Of a stretch of 64,000 bases of DNA, positions 29,534 to 39,099 are shown piece after piece. The position numbers and the translations under genes are program-made. The stretch covers positions 992,001 through 1,056,000 of the forward strand of contig NC_015562.1 of NCBI RefSeq assembly GCF_000214415.1. Direction: 5' to 3'. Each line of letters begins with the position of its first letter. Within the stretch, counting starts at the first letter, position 1. The notes under the pieces are model-generated. The model was not told where the DNA came from, ran no database searches, and saw only the letters and a program-made list of their open reading frames with translations. Source of the DNA: Methanotorris igneus Kol 5 (GTDB taxonomy: Archaea > AGJL01 > Methanococci > Methanococcales > Methanococcaceae).

Positions 29534-30079
29534 TTATCCCTTCTTTCCAGTTATGATTGTTATTGGATTTTTTGCCATCATCATATATCCTATGCTTATT
29601 TTTTTCCCATAAGAGACGGATACATTTACCACTTCAACGTTGTAGTTGTATTTTTCTAATAGGGATATGACTCTTATAGCATTCTCCAATACAATAGTAT
29701 TTGCAACGATGTGCTTTATCTCTTTTTTGTTTAGGGTTTTTATTATCTCTTCAATATCCTTTGTTCCCCCAATAAATGCCTTGTTAAAATCAATATCATT
29801 TAAAATTTCCTTTGCGTTGCCTTTTATAACTTTGCAGTTTTTTATCCCAAATTTTTTTAGGTTTTTTGTTGTGGTCTCTATGGCTTTGTCATCAACATCT
29901 ATCGCATAAACAAATTTGCATCTTTTTGCAATTTCAACAGTCATCCCCCCACTCCCACAACCGATATCAACAACAACATCATCCTTATTCAGCCTTAATT
30001 TTCCTATACTAACTGCTCTAATCTCTTCTTTGGTTATTGGGACACCTTCCACTCTTATAAATTCATCATCAGGAATCAT
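29534..30079 (-). CDS. cbiT: Cobalt-precorrin C15-methyltransferase/decarboxylase
   Basis: A 181-residue SAM-dependent methyltransferase that methylates C15 and decarboxylates the C12 side chain in the anaerobic corrin pathway. VDIGCGSGGMTVEIAKR is motif I, YAIDVDDKAI motif II, and the N-terminal PDDEFIRVEGVPITKEEIRAVSI is characteristic. The start at 30079 follows GGTGAAAAT. TATA box about 30096-30107 on the minus strand. It is divergent from the site-2 protease gene, as I recall in M. jannaschii. Confidence 0.92.
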   Translation of the reverse strand: MIPDDEFIRVEGVPITKEEIRAVSIGKLRLNKDDVVVDIGCGSGGMTVEIAKRCKFVYAIDVDDKAIETTTKNLKKFGIKNCKVIKGNAKEILNDIDFNKAFIGGTKDIEEIIKTLNKKEIKHIVANTIVLENAIRVISLLEKYNYNVEVVNVSVSYGKKISIGYMMMAKNPITIITGKKG

Positions 30080-30152
30080 ATTTTCACCAAATTTAAAAAA
30101 TTTATATACCAAAAAATACAAACTAAATATATAAAATAATTTTTTAATTTGG

Positions 30153-30459
30153 TGAATGTTTAACAATGTTTAATATAATTAGGCGAAAACTCCTGCGGAG
30201 TTTTCGCTACTCGAAGCTTCGCTTCGATTAGGCGAAACTTTCGGTTTCGTTGCTCGAACCTTCGGTTCGATGGATATAACCGCAATAAATTTTTAAGGGC
30301 TATACAGGCTATTTCAAATTTTAAGGAAGCTATTCGAAATTCGTGAATATATAAATAAATTAAAAATCCACTGCAACCTTCGGTTGCAGGGAAGTTGAAT
30401 AATCGTAGATTATTCAACTATTCCGCACACGACTATAACTTCGATGAATGTTTAACAAT
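30153..30459. repeat. Composite hairpin element flanked by 15-bp direct repeats
   Basis: TGAATGTTTAACAAT occurs at 30153-30167 and again at 30445-30459. Between them are hairpins GGCGAAAACTCC/GGAGTTTTCGC, CTCGAAGC/GCTTCG, CTCGAACC/GGTTCG, then an inverted copy of the left half of the 18535 element (CTGCAACC stem, GTTGAATAA stem) ending in CGCACACGACTATA (30424-30437). The left terminal repeat of the family is missing. The direct repeats could be an insertion duplication or recombination products. This accounts for most of the gap between cbiT and the site-2 protease. Confidence 0.78.
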
Positions 30460-30546
30460 ATATCTAATTTAAATGAGATTAGATAAATACCATCCAACTA
30501 CAAAACAGCTAAATATTAAATATTTTGCATTTGGGGAGGGGAGATA

Positions 30547-31551
30547 TTGCAATCACTAAGGATATTTAAGGTTATGGGCATACCAATCGAACTTCATATA
30601 ACTTTTATTTTGTTACTAATTTTGGTTTACTTCTTATGGGGACTTGGGGGGCTTATTTTGTATAGCCTACTCTTTACTTCAGTTGTTTTGCATGAACTTG
30701 GGCATTCATATATTGCCAAAAAATATGGGGTAAAGATTGCAAAAATCATGCTTTTACCAATTGGTGGCGTGGCAATGATGGACAAAATCCCAAGGGAGGG
30801 GGAGTTTAAAATAGCAATTGCTGGACCTTTGGTTAGTGTTACGTTGGGAATTCTGCTTTTGGTATTTTCAAATTATGTGGATTTCAATGTAAGTGGATAT
30901 CCATTATTTAAATCAATTGGATATTTGAATATACTGTTGGGAATTTTCAACCTTCTCCCAGCATTTCCTATGGATGGAGGAAGGATTTTAAGGGCTACAT
31001 TATCAAAAAAGATAAGCTATATTAAGGCAACTAAAATAGCATCTACAATTGGCCAGTATTTTGCATTCATGATGCTAATTTTTGGATTATTGAACATGAA
31101 TATTATTTTGATATTGATAGCAATCTTCATCTACGTTGGGGCTACGCAGGAATATAGGGCAGCGATATTTGATGAAGTATTCAAAAAGATAAAGGCAAAA
31201 GACATAATGACAACAAAAATAATCCACGTGCATCCAGAAATGAGTATTGACGAGTTCATTGATTTCATGCTAAAATACAGACATTTGGGTTATCCAGTAA
31301 TTGAAAATGGTAATTTAGTGGGCGTAGTTACAATTAATGACATTGCAAATGTCGAAAAATCTAAAAAGATTAGGGACGTTATGAAAAATCCAATAATAGT
31401 TTCTCCGGATGCAGATGTTTCTGAAATTTTAGGTAGTATGGATGAGGAGGATAGGGTTTTTGTTGTAGAAAATGGTAATTTGAAGGGATTAATTTCAAAA
31501 ACCGATGTATTGAGGGCATTGAGAATTCTTGGCTTAAAAGAGGGATTTTAG
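30547..31551 (+). CDS. Site-2 protease with two CBS domains
   Basis: A 334-residue intramembrane zinc metalloprotease. HELGH (His49, Glu50, His53) and NLLPAFPMDGGR (Asp143) form the active site within about six membrane spans (residues 1-190). Two CBS domains follow (about 213-325: AKDIMTTKIIHVHPEMSIDEF and IRDVMKNPIIVSPDADVSEIL), which may sense adenine nucleotides. It resembles the M. jannaschii S2P of known structure. The start is TTG at 30547, supported by GGGGAGATA just before it; no ATG is placed better. Confidence 0.93.
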   Translation: MQSLRIFKVMGIPIELHITFILLLILVYFLWGLGGLILYSLLFTSVVLHELGHSYIAKKYGVKIAKIMLLPIGGVAMMDKIPREGEFKIAIAGPLVSVTLGILLLVFSNYVDFNVSGYPLFKSIGYLNILLGIFNLLPAFPMDGGRILRATLSKKISYIKATKIASTIGQYFAFMMLIFGLLNMNIILILIAIFIYVGATQEYRAAIFDEVFKKIKAKDIMTTKIIHVHPEMSIDEFIDFMLKYRHLGYPVIENGNLVGVVTINDIANVEKSKKIRDVMKNPIIVSPDADVSEILGSMDEEDRVFVVENGNLKGLISKTDVLRALRILGLKEGF

Positions 31552-31656
31552 TTATGATACATTCAAATTAACAAATATACTTTCTGAAAATAATAAAAAT
31601 AATTAAAATAATTAAGGATAACAATTAAGATATAAGGATATAAAGAAAAAATAATA

Positions 31657-31833
31657 TTATTCTTCTTTTTTGCCACTATTTTTCCATTCAGTATAACCAC
31701 ATCTTCCGCATGCGTATCTGTTTAAGTGTTCAGCCATGAAGACACCAGGGCCACATTTTGGGCAGAATTTCTTTAATCTAACAACTTTGTCCCCTTCAAT
31801 TTTGTAGTATTTGTATTTTTGTGTTTTTCCCAT
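31657..31833 (-). CDS. rps27ae: Ribosomal protein S27ae (eS31)
   Basis: A 58-residue ribosomal protein, [19 protein letters not shown], with a zinc finger CPKCG...CGRCG. The ATG at 31833 overlaps the stop of rps24e (TAATG), showing translational coupling. It ends the rpoE-spt4-DUF359-rps24e-rps27ae gene order. Confidence 0.95.
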   Translation of the reverse strand: MGKTQKYKYYKIEGDKVVRLKKFCPKCGPGVFMAEHLNRYACGRCGYTEWKNSGKKEE

Positions 31834-32135
31834 TATTCTCCCTCCGCAGCAACTTCTTCTTCAATTTTGTTCTTTTCTAAAACTGATTTCTTTTCAACCA
31901 TGTTCATAATTTTTTCGTCGAAGTAGAGTTTTGCATAACCTCTTGCCTCTTGCTTACCAAATTCTTGGTCAATTCTATCTATAATAAGCATGTTTTTATC
32001 AACATTTAACATTGCAGCAAGTTTTAACTTGACGTCCTTTATTGTTGGTGTAGCTCCTTCAAATGTAACTATGAACCTAATTTCTCTTCTGCTTAATAAT
32101 GGGTTTTGCCTATCTGATATAATCTTTATTTCCAT
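31833..32135 (-). CDS. rps24e: Ribosomal protein S24e
   Basis: A 100-residue protein with the family pattern [27 protein letters not shown] and [25 protein letters not shown]. Archaeal size is normal. It begins 1 base after the stop of the upstream dephospho-CoA kinase-like gene. Confidence 0.96.
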   Translation of the reverse strand: MEIKIISDRQNPLLSRREIRFIVTFEGATPTIKDVKLKLAAMLNVDKNMLIIDRIDQEFGKQEARGYAKLYFDEKIMNMVEKKSVLEKNKIEEEVAAEGE

Positions 32136-32136
32136 G

Positions 32137-32619
32137 CTATCGCCTCTCCATCATTTTTAGTATTTCGTCGATTTGGTTCTTTAGCTCTTGTGTAATTTTC
32201 AAAAAAACAATACCTTCATTAGGTTGGCCATATAAAACAATAGTGTTTTCGGGAAAATACTTGATGACAGGGATGACCAATAGATCCTCTTCCCCTTTTA
32301 CTAATAGTGCGATGTCCTTATCATTTATGTTTGCTAAGTATTTAATTTTTTCGATGGCCTCATCTGATATACATCCGGGAGGATTTTCGACTTCAAAGGT
32401 TTTTTTAAATTTATGTTCTATATCTACCTTAATATCCCTTTTTGTTTTTAAATCAAAAATCGACAAGTTTGGAATAATGCCCTTTGATAATAAGGTTTTT
32501 GTGGTAATATCACCAACAGAAACAACCTTTCCATTTATTGGAGGTAGTTCTTTATATACTTTTCCGAAGGGTTTTTTAAGTAATTTTCTAAGTTCATCTG
32601 TTAATATATACACGCTCAC
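32137..32619 (-). CDS. GTP-dependent dephospho-CoA kinase (DUF359)
   Basis: A 160-residue protein of the archaeal family shown to phosphorylate dephospho-CoA with GTP, the last step of CoA synthesis. Conserved residues: [53 protein letters not shown]. The start is a GTG at 32619, preceded by GGAGGATGA. It sits inside the ribosomal/transcription operon, as in related genomes. Confidence 0.9.
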   Translation of the reverse strand: MSVYILTDELRKLLKKPFGKVYKELPPINGKVVSVGDITTKTLLSKGIIPNLSIFDLKTKRDIKVDIEHKFKKTFEVENPPGCISDEAIEKIKYLANINDKDIALLVKGEEDLLVIPVIKYFPENTIVLYGQPNEGIVFLKITQELKNQIDEILKMMERR

Positions 32620-32636
32620 TCATCCTCCCAAATGTA

Positions 32637-32813
32637 TTATTTTGCACTTAATGCAAACTTCCCCTTTACATCAATCTTTGCCTTCTTTGCAATCTCTGAT
32701 TTTAATGGGTCAAGAACTATTAAGAGCCCTCTCCAATTTTCAGTTGTCTCTCCCATGCATAGTGGGCATCTTTCTTCGTTTGTTAGATATTTGCATTTTA
32801 GGCATGCCCTCAT
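32637..32813 (-). CDS. spt4: Transcription elongation factor Spt4
   Basis: A 58-residue zinc protein: RACLKCKYLTNEERCPLCMGE holds four cysteines, followed by WRGLLIVLDPLKSEIAKKAKI. It pairs with Spt5 to make RNA polymerase processive. The start at 32813 follows CAGGTGAGTGT. It normally lies next to rpoE; here about 390 bases with a mobile-like element intervene. Confidence 0.95.
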   Translation of the reverse strand: MRACLKCKYLTNEERCPLCMGETTENWRGLLIVLDPLKSEIAKKAKIDVKGKFALSAK

Positions 32814-32956
32814 ACACTCACCTGCAATTCCTTTTAATGTAAAAAATAAAAATATATTTAAACTCCTTAGTAACAGGCTTGATCAATCAGATGAAATCTT
32901 TCAGATTAGATAAAAATCCTTTCCAGATTTTCATTGCTAAAAAATCTGGTTTTAAT

Positions 32957-33108
32957 TATAGTTGTTTGCCAATTTTATACGGCAAAACTTTGTTTTGCCA
33001 TTTATTTTTTAAAAGGACGATAAACCAATTGTAAAATTCCAAATAAAGGTTAATTACTTCATATAATTTAAATAAAGTTTTCGTTCATTTGTAAGGCAAA
33101 CAACTATA
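32957..33108. repeat. 152-bp inverted-repeat element between rpoE and spt4
   Basis: Perfect 14-bp ends TATAGTTGTTTGCC (32957-32970) and GGCAAACAACTATA (33095-33108), with a GGCAAAAC/GTTTTGCC hairpin at 32981-32999. A further fragment ACAGTCGTGTGC lies at about 33145. There is no open frame. The element occupies the spacer of what is usually a tight operon. Confidence 0.88.
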
Positions 33109-33205
33109 CATTCCCAAACATTTCAGTTCAGAATGAATGGAATACAGTCGTGTGCAAATTTTTTAATTGTTATTTAAACCATAACTAATTTTAAATATTA
33201 TTGGG

Positions 33206-33772
33206 TTATTCGTTTGATTGTTGGGATTTTTTCTTTTCTTCTTCAATCCATTCTAATTTACCCAATCCTGGTTGTCTCATTGTTAATGCTATTTTACTAC
33301 CTCTTTTTCTTTCTTCTCTTAAACTTATTGCCACAATTCTTGCTCTTACTCTATCTCCAATCTCCAATACCTTACCAGTTTCTTTACCAATTATCGCCTC
33401 TCTTTTTGGGTCGTATGTTACATAATCATCCATAATTTGGGAGATGTGAATGAGCCCATCAAGAGGCCCCAACCTTACGAATGCCCCAAATTCAACAATA
33501 TCCACAATTTCCCCTTCAACAACTTCATGCAACTCAGGAATGTAGATGAGAGCATCAAAAACTACTGGGTGGTATGCTGCTCCATCGCCATGAATGATTT
33601 TTCCTTCACCGATTTCTTTCACATCCACAATTGAAAGGATAAAACCAATGTCTCTATCCAAAATTCCCTCATATTTTTCTCTTAGGATGTTTGTAATGGT
33701 CTCCTTTAGTGGTCTTCCAAACATGTTTGGAGGGACTCTAATAACGTCAGAAATTGTTAAAATTTTATACAA
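33206..33772 (-). CDS. rpoE: RNA polymerase subunit Rpo7 (RpoE')
   Basis: A 188-residue homologue of eukaryotic Rpb7. The N-terminal RNP-like domain ([18 protein letters not shown]) is followed by an S1 RNA-binding domain ([33 protein letters not shown]). It forms the polymerase stalk with Rpo4. The start is TTG at 33772 after GAGGTGGTCAT; the GTG at 33787 is upstream of that site and not preferred. Confidence 0.95.
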   Translation of the reverse strand: MYKILTISDVIRVPPNMFGRPLKETITNILREKYEGILDRDIGFILSIVDVKEIGEGKIIHGDGAAYHPVVFDALIYIPELHEVVEGEIVDIVEFGAFVRLGPLDGLIHISQIMDDYVTYDPKREAIIGKETGKVLEIGDRVRARIVAISLREERKRGSKIALTMRQPGLGKLEWIEEEKKKSQQSNE

Positions 33773-34062
33773 ATGACCACCTCGCACTTATTTTTGTTAA
33801 AACTCCAAAACAGGGGTAATTTGATGTTATGCATAAAATAGAACAATAAAAGTTAATATAAACAAAAAATAACATAAAACACTATCACGTATATTTTATC
33901 CTCATCATATATAAACCTAACTTTATAATTTAACATTATCTAAAAACATTAAGGTAACATAAGATTTAATATATACCTTACATCATTAAAGGATACCCAC
34001 ATAATTGATAATCCATATTATGATAATTCATAAGACTAATCCAGATTTTTGAGGGTGAAACG

Positions 34063-35259
34063 ATGAGTGAAAAAATTGCAGTATTGGCATATTCTGGAGG
34101 ATTGGATACAAGTTGCTGTTTGAAGCTATTGGAAGATCATTATGGATACAAGGTTGTCTCTGCATGTGTTGATGTTGGGCAACCAGAGGAAGAATTAAAA
34201 GAACCCGAAGAAAAGGCAAAAAAATTGGGAGTTTTGGAGCATTACACCATTGATGCTAAGGAAGAATTTGCAAGAGATTACATATTTAGAGCAATTAAAG
34301 CAAATGCAATGTATGAGGGTTACCCATTATCAACAGCATTGGCAAGACCACTGATTGCATTAAAGATCGTTGAACTCGCAAAGAAAATAGGTGCTGAAGC
34401 AGTAGCACACGGCTGTACAGGAAAAGGAAATGATCAATTTAGATTTGAGACTGTAATTAGAATAAAAGCACCAGAATTGAAAATAATTGCCCCAATAAGA
34501 GATCTAAACTTAACAAGAAAAGAAGAAATTGAATATGCAAAGCAAAAAGGTATCCCTATTCCAACTGAAAGCAAATCATTCAGTATTGATGAAAACTTGT
34601 GGGGTAGAAGTATTGAAGGTGGAGTTTTAGAGGATCCTATGGTTGAGCCACCAGAAGAGGCATTTGCTTGGACAAAGAATCCAAAAGAATGTACTGAGGA
34701 AGAAATAGTTGAGATTGAATTTGAAAATGGAGTTCCAGTTGCAATAAATGGGGAAAAATTAGAACCAGTTGAGTTGATAAAAAAAGCAAATGAAATTGCT
34801 GGAAGAAATGGCGTTGGAAGAATAGATATTATTGAAGATAGAATCATTGGCTTAAAATCAAGAGAAACCTACGAGTGTCCTGGGGCAGTAATGTTGATAA
34901 CTGCACACAAAGCACTTGAACAGTTGGTATTGACAAGGGATGAGTTAAGATTTAAGGAAATTGTAGATAGCCTCTATGGAGAGTTGATTTATAGGGGATT
35001 GTGGTTTGACCCGTTGAGGGAAGATTTAGATGCATTTATTGACAAGACACAAGAAAGAGTAACTGGAAAGGTTAAGTTAAAATTGTATGCAGGAAGTTTG
35101 AGAGTTATAGGAAGAGAAAGTCCATATGCATTGTATTCAGAAAGCTTAGTATCATTCGATGACAAGGAATTAGACCAAAGAGAAATTATTGGAATGGTTA
35201 AATACCATGGATTACAAGCAGCATTGTATGAGAAAGTTAAAAACAAACTACAAAAATAA
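34063..35259 (+). CDS. argG: Argininosuccinate synthase
   Basis: A 398-residue enzyme joining citrulline and aspartate with [18 protein letters not shown] (residues 8-22) is the PP-loop, [14 protein letters not shown] and [10 protein letters not shown] are conserved substrate-binding segments. The start follows GAGGGTGAAACG. The 290 bases upstream show only AT-rich promoter-like DNA (TATA-like at about 33904-33912 and 33969-33978). Confidence 0.97.
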   Translation: MSEKIAVLAYSGGLDTSCCLKLLEDHYGYKVVSACVDVGQPEEELKEPEEKAKKLGVLEHYTIDAKEEFARDYIFRAIKANAMYEGYPLSTALARPLIALKIVELAKKIGAEAVAHGCTGKGNDQFRFETVIRIKAPELKIIAPIRDLNLTRKEEIEYAKQKGIPIPTESKSFSIDENLWGRSIEGGVLEDPMVEPPEEAFAWTKNPKECTEEEIVEIEFENGVPVAINGEKLEPVELIKKANEIAGRNGVGRIDIIEDRIIGLKSRETYECPGAVMLITAHKALEQLVLTRDELRFKEIVDSLYGELIYRGLWFDPLREDLDAFIDKTQERVTGKVKLKLYAGSLRVIGRESPYALYSESLVSFDDKELDQREIIGMVKYHGLQAALYEKVKNKLQK

Positions 35260-35492
35260 AATAAAAAATAGCAAAAACAAACTAAACAAAAAACAATAAA
35301 AATTGTCTTATTTTAATTTTAATTTAAATTTTCTATAATCATTTTTTAATTTCAACAAAATAATAGACCATCTATTAAATTTCTAAAGTTAAAAAAATAA
35401 AAAAAGAATCCAAAAAAAAAAACATAGAGCCAATGTCTGCGCTTTTACATATACTTCTGCAAGAATGAATTGATGAGAGGGATAAAGAGGAT

Positions 35493-35711
35493 TTAAACCT
35501 TTTCAGCAAAGGCAAATTTACTCTTAACTGATGTAATTTTAATTGAGACTGTATCTCCTTTTTTGGTATCAGGGACAAAGACGACAAAGCCTTCAATTCT
35601 TGCGATGCCGTCCCCTCCCCTACCCATATCCTCAATCATTACAGTGTATTCTTGACCTTCTTTAACTGGAACATTTCTATCCATATTTCTTTTATTTCTA
35701 TTAAAAACCAT
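35493..35711 (-). CDS. TRAM-domain RNA-binding protein
   Basis: A 72-residue protein made of a basic N-terminus (VFNRNKRNMDRN) and one TRAM domain (VPVKEGQEYTVMIEDMGRGGDGIARIEGFVVFVPDTKKGDTVSIKITSVKSKFAFAEKV). Small archaeal TRAM proteins bind RNA and may serve as RNA chaperones in place of cold-shock proteins. The start at 35711 follows GGTGAATGAA; the upstream frame to 35753 has no site. Confidence 0.9.
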   Translation of the reverse strand: MVFNRNKRNMDRNVPVKEGQEYTVMIEDMGRGGDGIARIEGFVVFVPDTKKGDTVSIKITSVKSKFAFAEKV

Positions 35712-35950
35712 TTCATTCACCATATTCCATGTATAGAGTTTGTAGATATCCACATCCCGTAGGATGCTTTAACTTAATAGTTGTTCTCATAGTATATAAA
35801 CCTATGCATGTGTATTTTTGCCTATATTTTTGGAACAACCATAGTAAAAGTAAAATCTAACTGTCTAAATTATAACATATCCAAAAAAGCAATACAAACT
35901 CTTATCTCAGCTTATAACCCATTTAAAATTTTGTTTGAATCATACAATAC

Positions 35951-36055
35951 TACAGTCATTTGTAGAATTTTATACGGCAAAACCTTGTTTTGCCTTCCTA
36001 AAAGTTTTCTTCAATTCCATTAAAGATGTGATCATTTATAACGCAAACGACCACA
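35951..36055. repeat. Diverged TATAGTCG-type element with one hairpin
   Basis: Left end TACAGTCATTTGTAGAA (about 35951) and right end CGCAAACGACCACA (ending about 36055) are imperfect inverted repeats; a GGCAAAACC/GTTTTGCC hairpin lies at 35976-35994. A possible second, shorter pair (AATAGTTGTTCTC near 35775 and GGAACAACCATA near 35836) lies just upstream. This explains most of the 437-base gap before the queE-like gene. Confidence 0.55.
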
Positions 36056-36148
36056 TACATAACCATTATCTATATCTACACCATATATCCACACTCAATA
36101 AGCAATATATTTACATAATATAATAAAAAATAAAAGAAAGTGAAAAAA

Positions 36149-36883
36149 ATGATAAGAGAAATATTTTCTTCAATAATGGGCGAAGGTAAATTTGTAGGTA
36201 GAAGATTTATCTTCATTAGATTTAAAAAGTGTCCATTAAATTGCATCTACTGCGATGAGGTCTCAAAAGGAGAAGGAGAATGTAGGGTTGAAGTAATCCC
36301 CGGAACAAGGAATTTTAAGATTTATAATGAGGAAGAAATTGAAGATAAATTAGTCGAGATAGTAAATTCATTAAAAACCCCTGATTTATTTGCAGTTTCG
36401 TTTACTGGTGGAGAGCCGTTGGTTTATGCAGAATATTTAAAAAAATACTCTAAAATTCTGAAAGAAGAGGGATATAAAACCTACTTAGAGAGTAATGGTA
36501 TGTATCCAGGTAGGGTCTCATTCTTTGATTATGCATCCATTGACATAAAATTGCCAGAGCATTTTGAGGACATAAAAGAGGAAGATTACAAAAAACTCTA
36601 TAAAAATGAATTAAAAACCATAGAAAAACTCTACAACATGGGTTCAGATGTGTTTGCAAAAGTAATAATCATGGAAAATACAAGTGTTGAGTTTGTGGAA
36701 AATATTGCAAAAGATTTAAGTGATATTGGTAACATAATGTTATGCATTCAGCCAGTAACACCTTATGGAAAGGTTAGAAGAATGCCAACCCAAAAAAAGA
36801 TATTTGATATCATGTCTGCATGCGGAAAGCATGTTGATGTTATGTGCACTCCTCAAATACACAAACTTTTAGGGATGCTCTAA
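36149..36883 (+). CDS. queE: Radical SAM protein, 7-carboxy-7-deazaguanine synthase-like
   Basis: A 244-residue small radical SAM enzyme. CPLNCIYCDE gives the CX3CX2C iron-sulfur ligands, preceded by IFSSIMGEGKFVGRRFIFIRF, typical of QueE; SFTGGEPL is the SAM-binding GGE motif. QueE makes the preQ0 precursor needed for archaeosine in tRNA. The start at 36149 follows AAAGTGAAAAAA. Assignment to QueE is by family likeness; other small radical SAM activases have a similar start. Confidence 0.78.
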   Translation: MIREIFSSIMGEGKFVGRRFIFIRFKKCPLNCIYCDEVSKGEGECRVEVIPGTRNFKIYNEEEIEDKLVEIVNSLKTPDLFAVSFTGGEPLVYAEYLKKYSKILKEEGYKTYLESNGMYPGRVSFFDYASIDIKLPEHFEDIKEEDYKKLYKNELKTIEKLYNMGSDVFAKVIIMENTSVEFVENIAKDLSDIGNIMLCIQPVTPYGKVRRMPTQKKIFDIMSACGKHVDVMCTPQIHKLLGML

Positions 36884-36952
36884 TGCCAACTTAGGAAACC
36901 AAAATAATAAAATTAAAATATGGGCAGTGGTAATATATTAAAGGCTTTCAAG

Positions 36953-37099
36953 TATAGTTGTTTGCGTTATATGTTACTATCATCAAGAAATTAAAAAGAA
37001 TAAATTATGCTTTATTTGAAATTTTAACCTTAATTCATTGTCCTTTCGGAAATTTTATTATTTCTAAATATTATAACAAAAATTCGCAAATAACTTATA
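36953..37099. repeat. 147-bp inverted-repeat element
   Basis: Left end TATAGTTGTTTGCG (36953-36966) and right end CGCAAATAACTTATA (37085-37099) are near-perfect inverted repeats. The interior is AT-rich without the usual hairpin. It lies between the queE-like gene and the GfcR-like gene. Confidence 0.7.
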
Positions 37100-37160
37100 G
37101 TAATAAGTATGTGCTGATCGTCGTGGATGTGTATTAATTTTTTCAGAAAAGAGGGGTATT

Positions 37161-37790
37161 ATGAAAAAAGAACTTATTAAAAAAGTGATAAAATTAAAAG
37201 ATAAAGGTTTAACAATTGGTGAAATTGCAGATGAACTAAATGTATCTATGGATACCGCACTTTATTTGGTTTTGAATGCTGAAAAATTGTTGAAAGAGGA
37301 AGAGGTTAAAGAAACTACAGAAAAAAGGAAAAAATTGGATATATTCGTTGAGTGGAATACTGTAGGAAATTCATCAAAAAGGTTAAGATATATAGCATCA
37401 ATTATGTGCGATATTCTAAAAAACGTTGAGTTTGATGCTGTCGTTGGAATTGCTACAAGTGGCGTTCCTCTCGCAACAATGATTTCTGATGAAATGGACA
37501 AAGAATTATCAATCTACATTCCTAAAAAACATGTTCACGATGAAGGAAAAAAGATTACTGGTATTATAAGCCACAACTTCTCAAATATTGAGCATAAAAA
37601 CATTGTTATTATAGATGACGTCATGACTACTGGTAGCACAATAAAAGAAGCAATAAAATATTTAAGAGAAATTGCAAACCCTAAAATGGTTGTTGTGATG
37701 ATAGACAAAAGTGGAATAAATGAAATAGAAGGAATTCCAGTAGTTCCTTTGTTTAGAGTAGGCATCGTTGAAATAGAAGATAGAGAATAA
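37161..37790 (+). CDS. GfcR-like regulator: helix-turn-helix plus phosphoribosyltransferase domain
   Basis: A 209-residue protein. Residues 1-45 form an HTH ([31 protein letters not shown]); residues 60-205 are a type I PRTase with [14 protein letters not shown] and the PRPP loop [17 protein letters not shown]. Archaeal members resemble orotate PRTases, but the HTH points to gene regulation by PRPP or nucleotides, as shown for GfcR in haloarchaea. The start follows GAGGGGTATT. Confidence 0.88.
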   Translation: MKKELIKKVIKLKDKGLTIGEIADELNVSMDTALYLVLNAEKLLKEEEVKETTEKRKKLDIFVEWNTVGNSSKRLRYIASIMCDILKNVEFDAVVGIATSGVPLATMISDEMDKELSIYIPKKHVHDEGKKITGIISHNFSNIEHKNIVIIDDVMTTGSTIKEAIKYLREIANPKMVVVMIDKSGINEIEGIPVVPLFRVGIVEIEDRE

Positions 37791-37857
37791 AGAAAAAGAT
37801 AAAGAAAACAAAGTAATCGGTTTTTATTTAATTATCTAACCTAAATATCTACAATCA

Positions 37858-37873
37858 TAAAATTATATAAATA
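37858..37873 (+). promoter_or_regulatory. Probable promoter of the glutamate synthase genes
   Basis: AAAATTATATAAATAA is a good TATA region about 48 bases before the start codon at 37920, leaving about 25 bases of 5' leader with the site GGGAGGAAGATT. No nitrogen-regulator palindrome was recognised. Confidence 0.55.
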
Positions 37874-37919
37874 ACTTTTTTCATAATAAGTTATTCCAAA
37901 TTTTATAGGGAGGAAGATT

Positions 37920-39005
37920 ATGTGCGGGATTATCGGTTTTATCAGTAGGGATCAAAAACTCATCGGTGGAGAGAAAATAGCAACAGCATTAAACTGTTTA
38001 AGAGAGAGAGGAAATGGTAAAGGTGCCGGATACGTTGGTTATGGAATTTATCCAAAGTATGCTGATAAATATGCAATACACGTTTTCCTTGATAGTAGTA
38101 AAGATTATGATAAAATTAGAGAAAACGTAAGATACACACTTGAAAAATATGGGTATGTTGTTAAAGATGAGGAAATTCCAGTAGAAGAGGGTGTCCTTGA
38201 GAAAGAATATGTTTCATGGAGATTCTTCTATGAATTTGATGAAAAATACAAGCCATTTGAAGAAGACAAGATGGTTGAATTGGTAATGGAAATTAACGAC
38301 AAAATTGATGGAGCATTTGTATTTTCAAGCGGTAAAAACCTTGGAGTATTTAAAGCAGCAGCTTGGCCTCATGAAGTCGCAGAGTATTTCAAAATAGACA
38401 AATACAAAGGATGGATGTGGATTTCTCATGCAAGATACCCGACAAACACAAGAGGTTGGTGGGGTGGAGCACACCCATTCAACCTATTAAACTGGAGTGT
38501 TGTGCACAATGGAGAGATAACAAGTTACGGAACAAACAAGAGATACGTTGAGTCCTTTGGATACAAGTGTAGGTTATTCACTGACACTGAGGTTGTTGCT
38601 TATTTGCTTGACTTACTCGTTAGAAAACACAAATTACCAATAGAATATGCTGCAACAGCATTAGCACCAAGGTTCTGGGATGAAATTGATAGAATGCCAG
38701 AGGAAGAAAGAAAGATACATGAAGCAATAAGGATGACCTATGGAAGTGCAATGTTAAATGGGCCGTTTGCAATCATCGTTGGGACACACGAAGGTATGCT
38801 CTTTATGAATGGAGATATTGAAAAAGGAAACGCCATGTTTGGCTTAACTGACAGGATTAAATTGAGACCTTTAGTAGCTGCTGAGAAAGATGACTTGTTC
38901 TTTGTTTCAAGTGAAGAAGCAGCAATTAGAGCAATTTGTCCAGATTTAGACAGAGTTTGGATGCCAGACGCTGGAAAAATGGTCATTGCAAGAGTAAACA
39001 AATAA
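37920..39005 (+). CDS. Glutamate synthase, glutamine amidotransferase domain protein
   Basis: A 361-residue class II amidotransferase. After Met1 the nucleophile Cys2 starts [28 protein letters not shown] and VVHNGEITS are the conserved glutaminase segments. In bacteria this is the N-terminal domain of GltB; in archaea it is a separate gene. It would supply ammonia to the FMN domain encoded next. It starts the series amidotransferase, synthase, GXGXG, FrhB-like, all on the plus strand. Confidence 0.92.
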   Translation: MCGIIGFISRDQKLIGGEKIATALNCLRERGNGKGAGYVGYGIYPKYADKYAIHVFLDSSKDYDKIRENVRYTLEKYGYVVKDEEIPVEEGVLEKEYVSWRFFYEFDEKYKPFEEDKMVELVMEINDKIDGAFVFSSGKNLGVFKAAAWPHEVAEYFKIDKYKGWMWISHARYPTNTRGWWGGAHPFNLLNWSVVHNGEITSYGTNKRYVESFGYKCRLFTDTEVVAYLLDLLVRKHKLPIEYAATALAPRFWDEIDRMPEEERKIHEAIRMTYGSAMLNGPFAIIVGTHEGMLFMNGDIEKGNAMFGLTDRIKLRPLVAAEKDDLFFVSSEEAAIRAICPDLDRVWMPDAGKMVIARVNK

Positions 39006-39099
39006 ATTTTCATCCCTATCGTTCAAAACTGCTTTTTTAAAGTAAATTAAAAGTAAATTAAAACAAAAAATTTAAAACAAAATTAAATGGAGTGGAAAC

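Noticed and set aside
30160-30417. 85-codon minus-strand frame upstream of the site-2 protease
   Set aside because: It is written entirely by the hairpin modules and direct repeat; no ribosome binding site and no protein-like composition.
32243-32842. Plus-strand frame over DUF359 and spt4
   Set aside because: The minus-strand genes are recognised families with ribosome binding sites.
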